From: JAJXWB01 sp046349215
GTDB lineage: Bacteria > Pseudomonadota > Alphaproteobacteria > Rhizobiales > Beijerinckiaceae
Direction: 5' to 3'
DNA: 64,000 bases
Assembly (NCBI GenBank): GCA_046349215.1
Contig: JAXMCV010000002.1
Span: 620,001 to 684,000, forward strand
Shown here: in pieces, positions 6,980 to 15,091 of the stretch
Numbering within the stretch: the stretch's first letter is position 1
How the letters are laid out: every line of letters starts with the position of its first letter
The notes under the pieces: generated by a model
What the model saw: only the letters and a program-made list of their open reading frames with translations
Databases searched by the model: none
What the model was told of the DNA's origin: nothing
Made by a program: the position numbers and the translations under genes

Positions 6980-8167
6980 ATGAACATCCATCGTCCGCGC
7001 GACGAGGGCACCGCCTATGAAATGCGCGCGCCCTCGATCAAGACAGAACTGGTCGCGATGACGCGCGGCACGCCGATGGGCGAATTGCTGCGGCGCTACT
7101 GGCATCCGGTCGGCCTGTCGCACGACGCGGGATCGACGCCGCGCAAGGTGCGGGCGCTCGGCGAGGATCTCGTGCTGTTCCGCGACGGCGCGGGCAAGCC
7201 CGGCCTCGTGCACGCGCGCTGCTGCCATCGCGGCACGACGCTCTACTACGGCAAGGTCGAGGAGCGCGGCATCCGCTGCTGCTATCACGGCTGGCTGTTC
7301 GACACGCAGGGCCATTGCCTCGAGCAGCCCTGCGAGCCGGAAGGCGGCCTGTTCAAGCAGGCGGCGCGTCAGCCCTGGTATCCGGTCGAGGAACGCTACG
7401 GCATGATCTTCGCCTATATGGGGCCGCCGGACCGCAAGCCCGTGCTACCGCATTACGAATGTCTCGAAGTCATGGACGAGGGCGAATTCGTCGAGGCCGA
7501 CGACACCTCGCTCGGCGGCGGCGGCCCGGCGATCATTCCCTGCAACTGGCTGCAGCATTACGAAAACGTCGTCGATCCGTTCCACGTGCCGATCCTCCAC
7601 GGCTCGTTCTCGGGCGCGCAATTCACCATGGCGATGGCTTCCATCCCGCAGGTGCAGTTCGAAATGTCGGAGCGCGGCGTGACCGTGCGTTCGACCCGCA
7701 AGACCGACGACGGCAAGGTTTTCTATCGCGTAACGGAAGCGGCGTTGCCGACGCTTCGCGTGGTGCCCAACCCCCGCGTCGCGCAATTCGCGCGTGTGGA
7801 GTCCATCGGCTGGGTCCTGCCCATCGACGGCACGTCGTTCCGCATCTACGTCGCCGGCCGCGTCAAGCAGAAGGGCGACATCGGGCGGATGCGCTCCAAG
7901 ATGAACGGCAAGTTCTGGTGGGAACTAACAGAGGAAGAGCACCAGCGCTTCCCCGGCGACTACGAGGCGCAGGTCGGGCAGGGCGACATCACCATCCATT
8001 CCGAAGAGCATTTCGCGCAAAGCGATCGTGGCATCGTCATGATCCGCAGGATGCTGCAGGACCAGGTGGAGCGCGTGGCGCGCGGCGAGGATCCGATCGG
8101 CGTCAGCTTCGATCGGAACGCCGGCCCCGTCGTGTTCGAGGCCGGCAATTACATTCGCGAAGCCTGA
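6980..8167 (+). CDS. Rieske non-heme iron oxygenase, alpha subunit
   Basis: 395-residue oxygenase component. The Rieske cluster motif is C-x-H at about 81-83 (CCHRG) and C-x2-H at about 100-103 (CCYHGW). The mononuclear iron site is DPFHVPILHG, giving Asp199, His202 and His207. These enzymes add oxygen to aromatic rings or remove O- or N-methyl groups, using electrons from a separate reductase. No reductase gene is adjacent, so it must borrow one. The ATG is preceded by GGAGGAAG. It is divergent from marR and followed after 10 bases by a solute-binding protein, suggesting uptake and oxidation of one aromatic compound. The substrate cannot be read from the sequence. Confidence 0.9.
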   Translation: MNIHRPRDEGTAYEMRAPSIKTELVAMTRGTPMGELLRRYWHPVGLSHDAGSTPRKVRALGEDLVLFRDGAGKPGLVHARCCHRGTTLYYGKVEERGIRCCYHGWLFDTQGHCLEQPCEPEGGLFKQAARQPWYPVEERYGMIFAYMGPPDRKPVLPHYECLEVMDEGEFVEADDTSLGGGGPAIIPCNWLQHYENVVDPFHVPILHGSFSGAQFTMAMASIPQVQFEMSERGVTVRSTRKTDDGKVFYRVTEAALPTLRVVPNPRVAQFARVESIGWVLPIDGTSFRIYVAGRVKQKGDIGRMRSKMNGKFWWELTEEEHQRFPGDYEAQVGQGDITIHSEEHFAQSDRGIVMIRRMLQDQVERVARGEDPIGVSFDRNAGPVVFEAGNYIREA

Positions 8168-8177
8168 GGTCGCTCCC

Positions 8178-9380
8178 ATGAAGATGTTTGCCCTGGCGCG
8201 CGCCGGCGCGCTCGTAGCCGCGACGCTGATGTCCGCGCTGGTCGCAATGGCGCCAGCCCGCGCCGACGATCCCGGCGTGACGCCGACGTCGGTCAGGATC
8301 GGCCAGACGATCCCGCTCAGCGGTCCGGTGTCCTCCTACGCCACCTTCAGCCGCGCATCGCTCGCTTTCTACGAGATGATCAACGACAGGGGCGGCGTCG
8401 CCGGCCGCAAGATTGAACTCCTCAGCGTCGACGATTCCTTCTCGCCGCCGAAGACGGTCGAACAGACGCGCAAGCTCGTCGAAGGCGACCAGGTCTTCGC
8501 CATCGTCGCGCCGATGGGCGGCACGACCGCCAAGGCCGTGCAGAAATACCTGAACGACAAGGGCGTGCCGCAATTCCTGATCCAGTCCTCGTTGCCCTAC
8601 TGGAACAATCCGAAAGACTTTCCATGGTCGATTTCCGGCCTGCCGGACTCCGACATGGAAGTCGCGCTCTATGCGAAATACCTCCTGAAGACGCAGCCGA
8701 ACGCGCGCGTCGCTATCCTCTACCAGAACGACGATTTCGGCCGCGCCTATCTCACGGCCATGACGGAAAACCTGAAGGGCACGGGCGCGTCGATCGTCGC
8801 GACCGAATCCTTCGACCTTTCCGAACCGACGGTCGATTCCCATGTCGTGAAACTGGCGGCGGCGAAGGCGGACGCGCTGCTGGTCGGCGCGACCGCGCGC
8901 CAGACGATCCAGACGTTGAAGAAGGCCGCCGAACTCGGCTGGAAGCCGCAGATGTTCGTCTCCTATCCTGCCGCCAATGTGGAGCGCACCTACAAGGTCG
9001 CCGGCCTGGAACTCGCGAAAGGCGTCATCTCGTCCTCGGTGTTCAAGGACCCCGGCGACCCGGCCATCGCCAACGACGCCGATCTGAAGGATTACTTCGC
9101 CTTCATGGACAAATATTATCCGCGCGGCGACAAGCTCGACACGCTGAATGTCGCGGCCTATGTCGAAGGACAGATCATGGCCGAGGTGCTGCGCCGCTGC
9201 GGCGCCAATCTCACGCGCAAGACGTTCCTGGAAAAGGCGACGAGTCTCGGCGACTGGAAAGCGCCCATGCTGCGCGACAGCGTCGTTGTTCGCACCGATC
9301 CCGGCAATTACGACATCTTCCGTTCGATGCAATTGCTGCGCTTCGACGGCGAGCAGAACAAGGCGATCGCCGTTCCGTGA
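8178..9380 (+). CDS. branched-chain-type ABC transporter solute-binding protein
   Basis: 400-residue periplasmic protein with a clear signal peptide (hydrophobic core ALVAATLMSALVA, cleavage after ARA about residue 28). The mature part is a type I periplasmic-binding fold of the LIV/aromatic-acid family (IRIGQTIPLSGPV-like opening, GGVAGRKIEL, VEQTRKLVE, VAPMGGTTAKA). It is in the same operon as the Rieske oxygenase, so it probably binds that enzyme's aromatic substrate rather than an amino acid. No permease or ATPase genes follow, so it is an orphan binding protein that must dock with a transporter encoded elsewhere. Confidence 0.88.
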   Translation: MKMFALARAGALVAATLMSALVAMAPARADDPGVTPTSVRIGQTIPLSGPVSSYATFSRASLAFYEMINDRGGVAGRKIELLSVDDSFSPPKTVEQTRKLVEGDQVFAIVAPMGGTTAKAVQKYLNDKGVPQFLIQSSLPYWNNPKDFPWSISGLPDSDMEVALYAKYLLKTQPNARVAILYQNDDFGRAYLTAMTENLKGTGASIVATESFDLSEPTVDSHVVKLAAAKADALLVGATARQTIQTLKKAAELGWKPQMFVSYPAANVERTYKVAGLELAKGVISSSVFKDPGDPAIANDADLKDYFAFMDKYYPRGDKLDTLNVAAYVEGQIMAEVLRRCGANLTRKTFLEKATSLGDWKAPMLRDSVVVRTDPGNYDIFRSMQLLRFDGEQNKAIAVP

Positions 9381-9400
9381 GAGCGGGCGATGTTCCAGAG

Positions 9401-9508
9401 GTCGTCATGGCCGGGCTTGTCCCGGCCATCCACGTCTTTCCGCAGGCTGGACTGTCCAGGTTGTGTCGGCGCGGCGTGGATGCCCGGCACGAGGCCGGGC
9501 ATGACGAC
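9401..9508. repeat. extragenic palindromic repeat, type A, copy 1
   Basis: A 108-base two-armed palindrome. The outer ends GTCGTCAT and ATGACGAC are complementary. Each arm holds its own GC hairpin (GGCCGGGCTTGTCCCGGCC on the left, TGCCCGGC...GCCGGGCA on the right). It separates the Rieske/binding-protein operon from the convergent amine dehydrogenase operon and may act as a two-way terminator. Related copies lie at 27291-27444 and 35060-35172. Confidence 0.85.
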
Positions 9509-9528
9509 CGTTGAATCGTGCGGGACCT

Positions 9529-9948
9529 TCAATAGTCGATCGACACGCCCCGCGGCTTAAGTTCCGCGGCGATCCTGCGCCGCATGTCGGCGATGTCGTC
9601 GACCTGTCGTGTGCGGATGGCGCGCACTTCGTCGGCCGTGTAGGGCTTGAAGGTCGCGTCGCCGCCCCATTGCGCCAGCGCGTAATTGAGCACGGCGGCG
9701 GCGTCGGCGTCGGAGAGGTCCGTATTGGCGACGCCCGGCACGAGCACGACATAGGCGCGTCCGTCCTTCGCCCCGGCGATCGGCCCCAGCATGCCGGGGA
9801 AGGGCGGGACACGGCCGATCTTCGAACCGCTTCCATCCGTCAGGTGGCAGCCCGCGCAATGCAGCAGGTAGAGATTTGCCGCGCTGTCGGCCCGTGCGAA
9901 GGGCGCAAGCAGCGAAAGCAAGCCGGCGAGCGCGAGGCGCGTCATCAT
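9529..9948 (-). CDS. monohaem c-type cytochrome of the amine dehydrogenase cluster
   Basis: 139-residue periplasmic cytochrome c. A short signal peptide (RLALAGLLSLLAPFARA) is followed by the haem site CAGCH (Cys31, Cys34, His35). PPFPGML may supply the Met ligand. The start (ATGATG at 9948) overlaps the light-subunit stop by 4 bases. It is the last gene of the operon and probably accepts electrons from the tryptophylquinone enzyme. In Alcaligenes faecalis the aromatic amine dehydrogenase cluster likewise has a small monohaem cytochrome gene right after aauA, which supports an aau-type locus. The C-terminal 40 residues are charged and lack an obvious fold. Confidence 0.85.
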   Translation of the reverse strand: MMTRLALAGLLSLLAPFARADSAANLYLLHCAGCHLTDGSGSKIGRVPPFPGMLGPIAGAKDGRAYVVLVPGVANTDLSDADAAAVLNYALAQWGGDATFKPYTADEVRAIRTRQVDDIADMRRRIAAELKPRGVSIDY

Positions 9949-10484
9949 CCCTTGCCGGCTACGCCGACGATCACCGATACGGTGCAATGGTACATGCTCT
10001 GCGTATTGGCCATGCACCAGTTGATGTCGTTGTGGACGCCCATGCGATAGCCCGGCCGCTCGCGCACGTTGGAATTGCACAGGCAGCGGCCGCAGGTCGT
10101 CTTGCCGCAGCAATCGTTGTAGCTGACGATGTAATCCTTGCCGTCGGCGGCGTTGCGACAGGTGCCGATCCACGTCACTTTCGAGGCTTCGGCGCCCGGC
10201 GGACAGGCTGTCACGCTGCCGCCGCAGCATGAACAGAGAAAACCGTCGAGGGCGCAGTAGCGCCAGTAGTCGCATTCGGCGTCGGTCGCTTCCTTGCGAC
10301 CGCCCTCGGCGGCGCGCGCGCCGGTCGAGCGGTCGAAGGGCAGGACGGGCAGGGCGCCGCCGACCAGCGCGCCGCCGAGCAGGGACAGCGCAGAACGCCT
10401 CCCCACGAGTTGCGCCGATTTCCGCGCGGCGGTTTCCGCCGCCTGGTCGAAGGCGCTGAGCAGCCTGGCGATCACTCTATCCAA
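9945..10484 (-). CDS. aauA: TTQ amine dehydrogenase, light (beta) subunit
   Basis: 179-residue catalytic subunit carrying tryptophan tryptophylquinone. The two tryptophans that cross-link are Trp105 (VTWIGTC) and Trp156 (DINWCMAN). They are 51 residues apart, as in methylamine dehydrogenase (Trp57 and Trp108). A dense set of 14 cysteines after residue 70 (CDYWRYC, CSCCGG, NDCC, CGRCLC) forms the disulfide scaffold. The N-terminus has a twin-arginine signal (GRRSALSLLGG, about 28-38). Gene order B-E-D-A-cytochrome with no mauF/G/L/M/N neighbours fits aromatic amine dehydrogenase better than methylamine dehydrogenase. The amine oxidised is not proven. Confidence 0.93.
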   Translation of the reverse strand: MDRVIARLLSAFDQAAETAARKSAQLVGRRSALSLLGGALVGGALPVLPFDRSTGARAAEGGRKEATDAECDYWRYCALDGFLCSCCGGSVTACPPGAEASKVTWIGTCRNAADGKDYIVSYNDCCGKTTCGRCLCNSNVRERPGYRMGVHNDINWCMANTQSMYHCTVSVIVGVAGKG

Positions 10485-10499
10485 TCGCTTTCTCCTCGC

Positions 10500-11102
10500 T
10501 CACGAATGCGCGCCGTGCGTCGCGTCGATGAAGTTCTGAACCGAGGCGACGCCGAGCTCGCGCGCATTGAACAGGCTTTCCAGTTGCTCGCGATTGTTGA
10601 CGAGACCCTTGCCCTTCACGATGCCCTGCTTGTCGATCAGCACGGCATAGGGAAGGCGGCTGACCCGGAAGGCCATGCCGAGTTCCGTCGAAAGCACGTA
10701 GGGATAATCTGCAAGCGCGCGATCCGCGACGAAGGCGCGATGGGCCGACGCGTCGCCGTCGCTCGCCAGGACGAGATCGAGCCAGCTGCGCTCGTTGGCG
10801 GCGATGGATTTCAGGATCGGCAGCAGCTTCTTGCAGACAGGGCAGGTCGGCGACAGGAAGAAGACGAGGGCGGCGCGCGCCTGCTGCGGGCCGAGCGACA
10901 CGCGTCGCCCATCCAGCGCGGCAAGATCGAAGGCCTCGGTCGCTTCGCCGACCTTTGGACCGGAATCGGTCATCAGCGCGCCCATCGGCGCAACGCGTTC
11001 GAAGAGAATACCGACCTGACGCGCCAGCGCGAAGACGATCACGGCGAGCACGATCACCAGGATCCAGAGCAGTACGACCGCGACGACCAGACCGTCCATC
11101 AT
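10500..11102 (-). CDS. aauD: MauD/AauD thioredoxin-like disulfide protein
   Basis: 200-residue membrane-anchored thioredoxin-fold protein. An N-terminal transmembrane helix (VVAVVLLWILVIVLAVIVFAL) is followed by a periplasmic domain with the active site CPVC (FFLSPTCPVCKKLLPIL, about residues 80-96). MauD helps form the six or more disulfides of the amine dehydrogenase light subunit. It lies between the E and A genes, starting 3 bases after the end of aauE. The cis-Pro region is RLPYAVLIDKQG. Confidence 0.92.
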   Translation of the reverse strand: MMDGLVVAVVLLWILVIVLAVIVFALARQVGILFERVAPMGALMTDSGPKVGEATEAFDLAALDGRRVSLGPQQARAALVFFLSPTCPVCKKLLPILKSIAANERSWLDLVLASDGDASAHRAFVADRALADYPYVLSTELGMAFRVSRLPYAVLIDKQGIVKGKGLVNNREQLESLFNARELGVASVQNFIDATHGAHS

Positions 11103-11105
11103 GCC

Positions 11106-11663
11106 TCACAGAAACGATTCGGAGCGCAGCCGTCGTGCGGCCGCTGCATTGTCGATCGTCTTTTCAGCAGCTGCGAGAGCCAGCCAGGCGATCAGGATCG
11201 CGCAGGCAGCGCCGAGCGTGTCGACGATCCCGGTCGCGCGCGACGCCGGAGGCGCAAGCAACACGAGCGCCAGCGCGATCAGCACGAGATTGCGGCCGAC
11301 GAGGCCCGCCGAGACGGTCTGGCCGTCGCCGCCGCAGCCGCATTCGATCTGCGTGCGGCCGGCCGCCAGCGCCAGCGACATGGCGAGCGCGTAGAGGCCG
11401 AGCAGCCCTGCGGCGAGAAGCGCGCCGAGGCTTCGCGTCGCGGGCCAGAGCAGGAGCAGCATCGCTGCGATCTCGGCGGCGAGCAGGATCGCCGCGACGA
11501 ACGGAACGAAAGGCGCCGGCGTCAGGCGATAGTCGCGCAGGGTCGCGACATAGATCGCGTAAGCGCCCGCCTTCTCGAAGATCGCGCGCGCAAAGACGAT
11601 CGCCAGGAAGCCCGTCGCAAAGAGCTGGACCAGCGGATCGACGGCGAGAGCGTCCCATTTCAT
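11106..11663 (-). CDS. aauE: MauE/AauE integral membrane maturation protein
   Basis: 185-residue membrane protein with about four hydrophobic helices (for example LFATGFLAIVFARAIF, FVPFVAAILLAAEIAAMLLLL, LGALLAAGLLGLYALAMSLA). It has the MauE/DoxX-like GCGCGGDGQTV-type loop, seen here as ECGCGGDGQTV at about residues 108-118. It works with MauD in oxidative folding of the light subunit. The ATG overlaps the heavy-subunit stop by 4 bases. Confidence 0.9.
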   Translation of the reverse strand: MKWDALAVDPLVQLFATGFLAIVFARAIFEKAGAYAIYVATLRDYRLTPAPFVPFVAAILLAAEIAAMLLLLWPATRSLGALLAAGLLGLYALAMSLALAAGRTQIECGCGGDGQTVSAGLVGRNLVLIALALVLLAPPASRATGIVDTLGAACAILIAWLALAAAEKTIDNAAAARRLRSESFL

Positions 11664-12802
11664 GGCGTCGCCTCGATCAGCGCCGCGGTTTCGCCGAGCT
11701 TGATCTCCTTCGCCGGCGTCACCTTCCACGTCGCCGGATCGACGGAAAGGCGCTGGACCTTGCTTTCGACGAGATTGATCGCGAACAGGATCGTCGGATC
11801 GACGGGGCTGACGGTGATGGAGGTGAGGCCCGCCAGCGGGGAACGCGCCAGCAATTTCCTGGCCTTCAGATCGTAGGACCAGACTTCGGCGCTCGGATTC
11901 TTGTGGCTCCCCTCGAAAGCCTCGCCATGCATCAGCACATAGACGACGCCGTTCTTCGCATCGAGCGCGAAGGGCTGGAAGCCGCTCGGCGCCCAGCCTT
12001 GCGCGAGCGGACCGAGATCGGCCGTATCGAGCACGGCGGCCGTCTCGCCTTCGAGCGATACGCGCGTCAGCTTCCCCTTGTAGGAGAGAAACAGATAGGC
12101 GTCGGCATCGCGCTCGGCATGGGTGAACCACGGATCGGCGCCCGCGTCGAACAATTTGCCGCTCGACTTGCGGGGCGCGGCGTCCCGCGCGGCGTTCAGC
12201 GTGAACGTGCCGACGATGCCGGTGCCGCAAAGCGTGGAAAAGCGGGAAGAATCTTTCAGCGCCGGGTAGACGCCGTAGCAGCCGGGATTTTGCACCTCGA
12301 GCTGCCTGCGGCTCGCGACATCGACCACGTTGATCGAGGTGGCGGGCGTCGCATTCTGCAGGAACAGCAGCGCGCCGTCGGCGGAAGCGCGGAACAGGTT
12401 GCGGTAGGTCAGAGCCTGGGCGCGGGTCGGCGCCACGGGAATTTCGTCGACGACAGTCATGGTCCGGTCGTCGAAAATCTGGATCACGTCCGTGCGCTTG
12501 CCGCGCGTGCCGCGCTCGTAGAAGGTGGCCGGCACGTAGACCTGCCGGCGGGAGGGGACGGCCAGCAGCATGCCGGCGAAACCGGCCTCCATCATGCCCT
12601 TCAGGTTCATGTCGGCGTCGAGCACGTAGATCCGGCCGTCGATCATGTGCGGCAGCGCGGGATCGGCGACATAGACGCGCGGAAAATCGCCGAGCGAAAG
12701 CTGCTCGATCTTTTCGGGCTTCAGTTCCTGCGCGGAGGATGCGCCGGCGCAGAACAGGGCAGCCAGAAATATCGCGCTTCGTCTCATCCGCAGACCCGCC
12801 AT
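11660..12802 (-). CDS. aauB: TTQ amine dehydrogenase, heavy (alpha) subunit
   Basis: 380-residue periplasmic beta-propeller subunit that docks two light subunits. Signal peptide SAIFLAALFCAGASSAQ, then repeated blade segments such as YVADPALPHMIDGRIYVLDAD, IMDDRT-like stretches and PVDPTILFAINLVESKVQRL. Typical MauB/AauB phrases are TLCGTGIVGTFTLNA and KGKLTRVSLEG. The start is placed at 12802; a second ATG at 12787 (MRRSAIFL) gives a more usual signal peptide and cannot be excluded, since neither has a strong RBS. It is followed with 4-base overlap by aauE. The SDR gene 55 bases upstream on the same strand may share its transcript. Confidence 0.9.
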   Translation of the reverse strand: MAGLRMRRSAIFLAALFCAGASSAQELKPEKIEQLSLGDFPRVYVADPALPHMIDGRIYVLDADMNLKGMMEAGFAGMLLAVPSRRQVYVPATFYERGTRGKRTDVIQIFDDRTMTVVDEIPVAPTRAQALTYRNLFRASADGALLFLQNATPATSINVVDVASRRQLEVQNPGCYGVYPALKDSSRFSTLCGTGIVGTFTLNAARDAAPRKSSGKLFDAGADPWFTHAERDADAYLFLSYKGKLTRVSLEGETAAVLDTADLGPLAQGWAPSGFQPFALDAKNGVVYVLMHGEAFEGSHKNPSAEVWSYDLKARKLLARSPLAGLTSITVSPVDPTILFAINLVESKVQRLSVDPATWKVTPAKEIKLGETAALIEATP

Positions 12803-12857
12803 GACCGTCAGGGCATTCGAGCAAATGGCGCAGCCCGAGGCAAGCCGGGACGCGATC

Positions 12858-13619
12858 TCACCGGAACTGGACGCCGCCGTCCACGTCGATCACCGATCCG
12901 CTGACGTAGCCCAGCCTGTCCGAGCACAGCATGGTCGCCAGCGCGGCGATCTCGGCCGGCTCGGCGGCGCGGTTAAACGGCAGGCCCTGCAGGAATTCCT
13001 CCCAGCGGCTCTCGTCGCCGTCGTATTTCTGGCGGGATCGCGCCTTCGACAGGTCGATGATGCGGTCGGTGCGCGTCGAGGCCGGATTGATGCCGACGAC
13101 CCGCACGCCGAAATCCGGGCTCTTGCCGCCGATCGCCCGCGTGAAGGCGATGAGCGCGGCGTTGCCGGCCGCCCCGCAGACGTAATCCCAACGCGGCGAT
13201 ACGCCGGCCAGCCCGATCACGTTGACGATCGTCCCCGACTTCCGCTCCATCATGCCCTTCAGATAGAGCTGCGTGAGGTGGATGTAGCCGAACACCTTCA
13301 ATTGCCAGGCCTCGCGCCAGCGGTCGAGGTCGATGTCGAAGAGGTTGCCGCCGGGGATCGCGCCGGCGTTGTTGACGAGAATGTCGGGCGCGGGATGGGC
13401 GGCGGCGAGCTTTGCGCGCTCCTCGGCTTTCGACAGGTCGGCCGCGAAGGTCCGGACCCTGTCGCCAAGTTTTTCGCGGGCAGCGGAAAGGCGGGCGGCG
13501 TCGCGCGACACGATGACGACCTCGACGCCTTCCGCCGCCAGCGCTTCGGCGCAGGAGAAGCCGATGCCCTTGGATGCGCCGGTCACGATGGCGCGCTTGC
13601 CGGCGAGATTCAGGTCCAT
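12858..13619 (-). CDS. short-chain dehydrogenase-like protein with atypical active site
   Basis: 253-residue Rossmann-fold SDR. The cofactor motif is TGASKGIG (about 14-21), with NNAG at about 83-86 and the C-terminal GSVIDVDGG. The usual catalytic Tyr-x3-Lys is missing: the helix that should carry it reads DYVCGAAGNAAL, with no lysine. The Ser position (NVIGLAG) is also changed. It is therefore a divergent SDR subgroup or has altered chemistry. It lies directly upstream of the amine dehydrogenase operon on the same strand. A role in processing the aldehyde product is possible but not supported by the active site. Confidence 0.8.
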   Translation of the reverse strand: MDLNLAGKRAIVTGASKGIGFSCAEALAAEGVEVVIVSRDAARLSAAREKLGDRVRTFAADLSKAEERAKLAAAHPAPDILVNNAGAIPGGNLFDIDLDRWREAWQLKVFGYIHLTQLYLKGMMERKSGTIVNVIGLAGVSPRWDYVCGAAGNAALIAFTRAIGGKSPDFGVRVVGINPASTRTDRIIDLSKARSRQKYDGDESRWEEFLQGLPFNRAAEPAEIAALATMLCSDRLGYVSGSVIDVDGGVQFR

Positions 13620-13724
13620 GGGTCCTCCGTCCTGTTTCATTGTCATGCGTGGCGCCATTGTCGCGCATGGCGCGGGATTTTCAATTCCGTGCATAATGTC
13701 GACAGAGATTGCCGGGAGGAAATC

Positions 13725-14033
13725 ATGGTCCTGATCGAATTCGCGATGGCGCCGCGCGGCGTCGGCGACAGCCTCAGCGCGCATGTCGCGCGCATTCTCG
13801 ACATCATCGACAAGAGCGGGCTCGCCTACCAGATGACGCCGATGGGCACCATCATCGAGGGCGAATGGGAGGAGGCGATGGGCGTCGTCAACGCCTGCTT
13901 CAAGGCCCTGGAAAAGGATTGCCCGCGCATTGGAATCAACCTCAAGGCGGACTGGAAGAAGGACGGCGCCAGCCGGCTGCGCAGCAAGATCGAGAGCGTC
14001 GAAAAGGTTCTGGGTCGCAAGCTGTCGAGCTGA
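13725..14033 (+). CDS. MTH1187-family thiamine-binding-type protein
   Basis: 102-residue protein of the MTH1187/YkoF-like family (DUF77). The fold is beta-alpha-beta with the typical VLIEFAMAPRGVGDSLSAHVARILDIIDKSGL opening and the QMTPMGTIIEGEW turn (about residues 36-48). Members bind thiamine or related pyrimidines and form tetramers; the physiological role is uncertain. AGGA lies upstream of the ATG at 13725. It is followed after 87 bases by an SDR. No TPP riboswitch is visible in the 105-base upstream gap. Confidence 0.82.
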   Translation: MVLIEFAMAPRGVGDSLSAHVARILDIIDKSGLAYQMTPMGTIIEGEWEEAMGVVNACFKALEKDCPRIGINLKADWKKDGASRLRSKIESVEKVLGRKLSS

Positions 14034-14120
14034 TCGCGCGACGCGAGCGGGGGAGCGCGCCGAGGTTGAAACGGCGCGCCCGGCCTGCGACGATAAGAAA
14101 AACACGGAAAGAGGAACGTC

Positions 14121-15086
14121 ATGAAGGATTTCGCAGGGCGAACGGCTGTCATCACGGGCGGCGGCACCGGCATGGGCCGGGAACTGGCGCGCCAGCTCGT
14201 CGCCGAGGGCTGCAACGTCGCCATGTGCGACGTGTCCGCTGAAGCCATGACCGAGACCAAGGCCATGTGCGAATCGGCCGGCCTGCCGCAGGGCATGAAG
14301 GTGACGACGCATATCGCCGACGTGTCCGAAGAGAAGCAGCTGATCCGTTTCCGCGACGAGATGGCGGCGCAGCACGGGATCGACCATATCCACCTGCTCT
14401 TCAACAACGCGGGCGTCGGCGGCGGCGGCTCGCTGTTCACCAATTCGCGCGAGCAATGGGAACGCACGTTCAACATCTGCTGGGGCGGCGTCTATTGGGG
14501 CGTGCGCACCTTTCTCGACATGCTGGTGCGCGCGCCGGAAGCGCATATCGTCAACACGTCCAGCGTCAACGGCTTCTGGGCGACGGTCGGGCCGGACATT
14601 TCGCACACGGCCTACAGCGCCGCGAAATTCGCGGTGAAGGGCTTTTCGGAATCGCTGATGAACGACCTGCGGCTCAATGCGCCGCATGTGAAATGCTCGG
14701 TCGTCATGCCCGGCCATATCGGCACGTCGATCGTCTTCAACTCGCGCGCCATCCACAACGGCGCCGGCACGGCGATCAGTCCGATGGAAATCCAGTCGCT
14801 GCGCGTCCGCCTGACCAAGGCCGGCATCAACGCCGCAGCCATGAGCGACGAGCAGGTGGCGCTGGCCGCCGGCGAAGTCGCCAAGGCATTCCGCGACAAC
14901 GCGCCGACGACCGCGGCGGAGGCGGCGAAAATCATCCTCGACGGCGTGAAAGCCGAGAAGTGGCGCATCCTCGTCGGACGCGACGCCGAATGGCTCGACA
15001 AGGCCGTGCGCGCGACGCCGGAGGACGCCTATACCGAGGAATTCCACCAGGGCTTCGTGAAGGCGAGCGGCTGGCGTCTCGGCTAG
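14121..15086 (+). CDS. short-chain dehydrogenase/reductase
   Basis: 321-residue classical SDR with an extended C-terminus. The cofactor motif is TGGGTGMG (about 12-19), the structural motif FNNAGVGGGG, and the catalytic set Ser (NTSSVNG) and Tyr-x3-Lys (AYSAAKFAVKGF, about residues 167-178). The C-terminal 90 residues (after GTSIVFN) are longer than usual and contain the DGVKAEKWRILVGRDAEWLDK segment seen in a subgroup of alphaproteobacterial SDRs. Substrate unknown. AGAGGAA precedes the ATG. Confidence 0.88.
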   Translation: MKDFAGRTAVITGGGTGMGRELARQLVAEGCNVAMCDVSAEAMTETKAMCESAGLPQGMKVTTHIADVSEEKQLIRFRDEMAAQHGIDHIHLLFNNAGVGGGGSLFTNSREQWERTFNICWGGVYWGVRTFLDMLVRAPEAHIVNTSSVNGFWATVGPDISHTAYSAAKFAVKGFSESLMNDLRLNAPHVKCSVVMPGHIGTSIVFNSRAIHNGAGTAISPMEIQSLRVRLTKAGINAAAMSDEQVALAAGEVAKAFRDNAPTTAAEAAKIILDGVKAEKWRILVGRDAEWLDKAVRATPEDAYTEEFHQGFVKASGWRLG

Positions 15087-15091
15087 CGCGC

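Noticed and set aside
9529..12802. mauG or mauF-like gene within or beside the amine dehydrogenase operon
   Set aside because: All frames through the operon and both flanks are accounted for; no di-haem or extra membrane gene is present.
13620..13724. Possible TPP riboswitch before the thiamine-binding-type gene
   Set aside because: The gap is too short and lacks the conserved TPP aptamer words.
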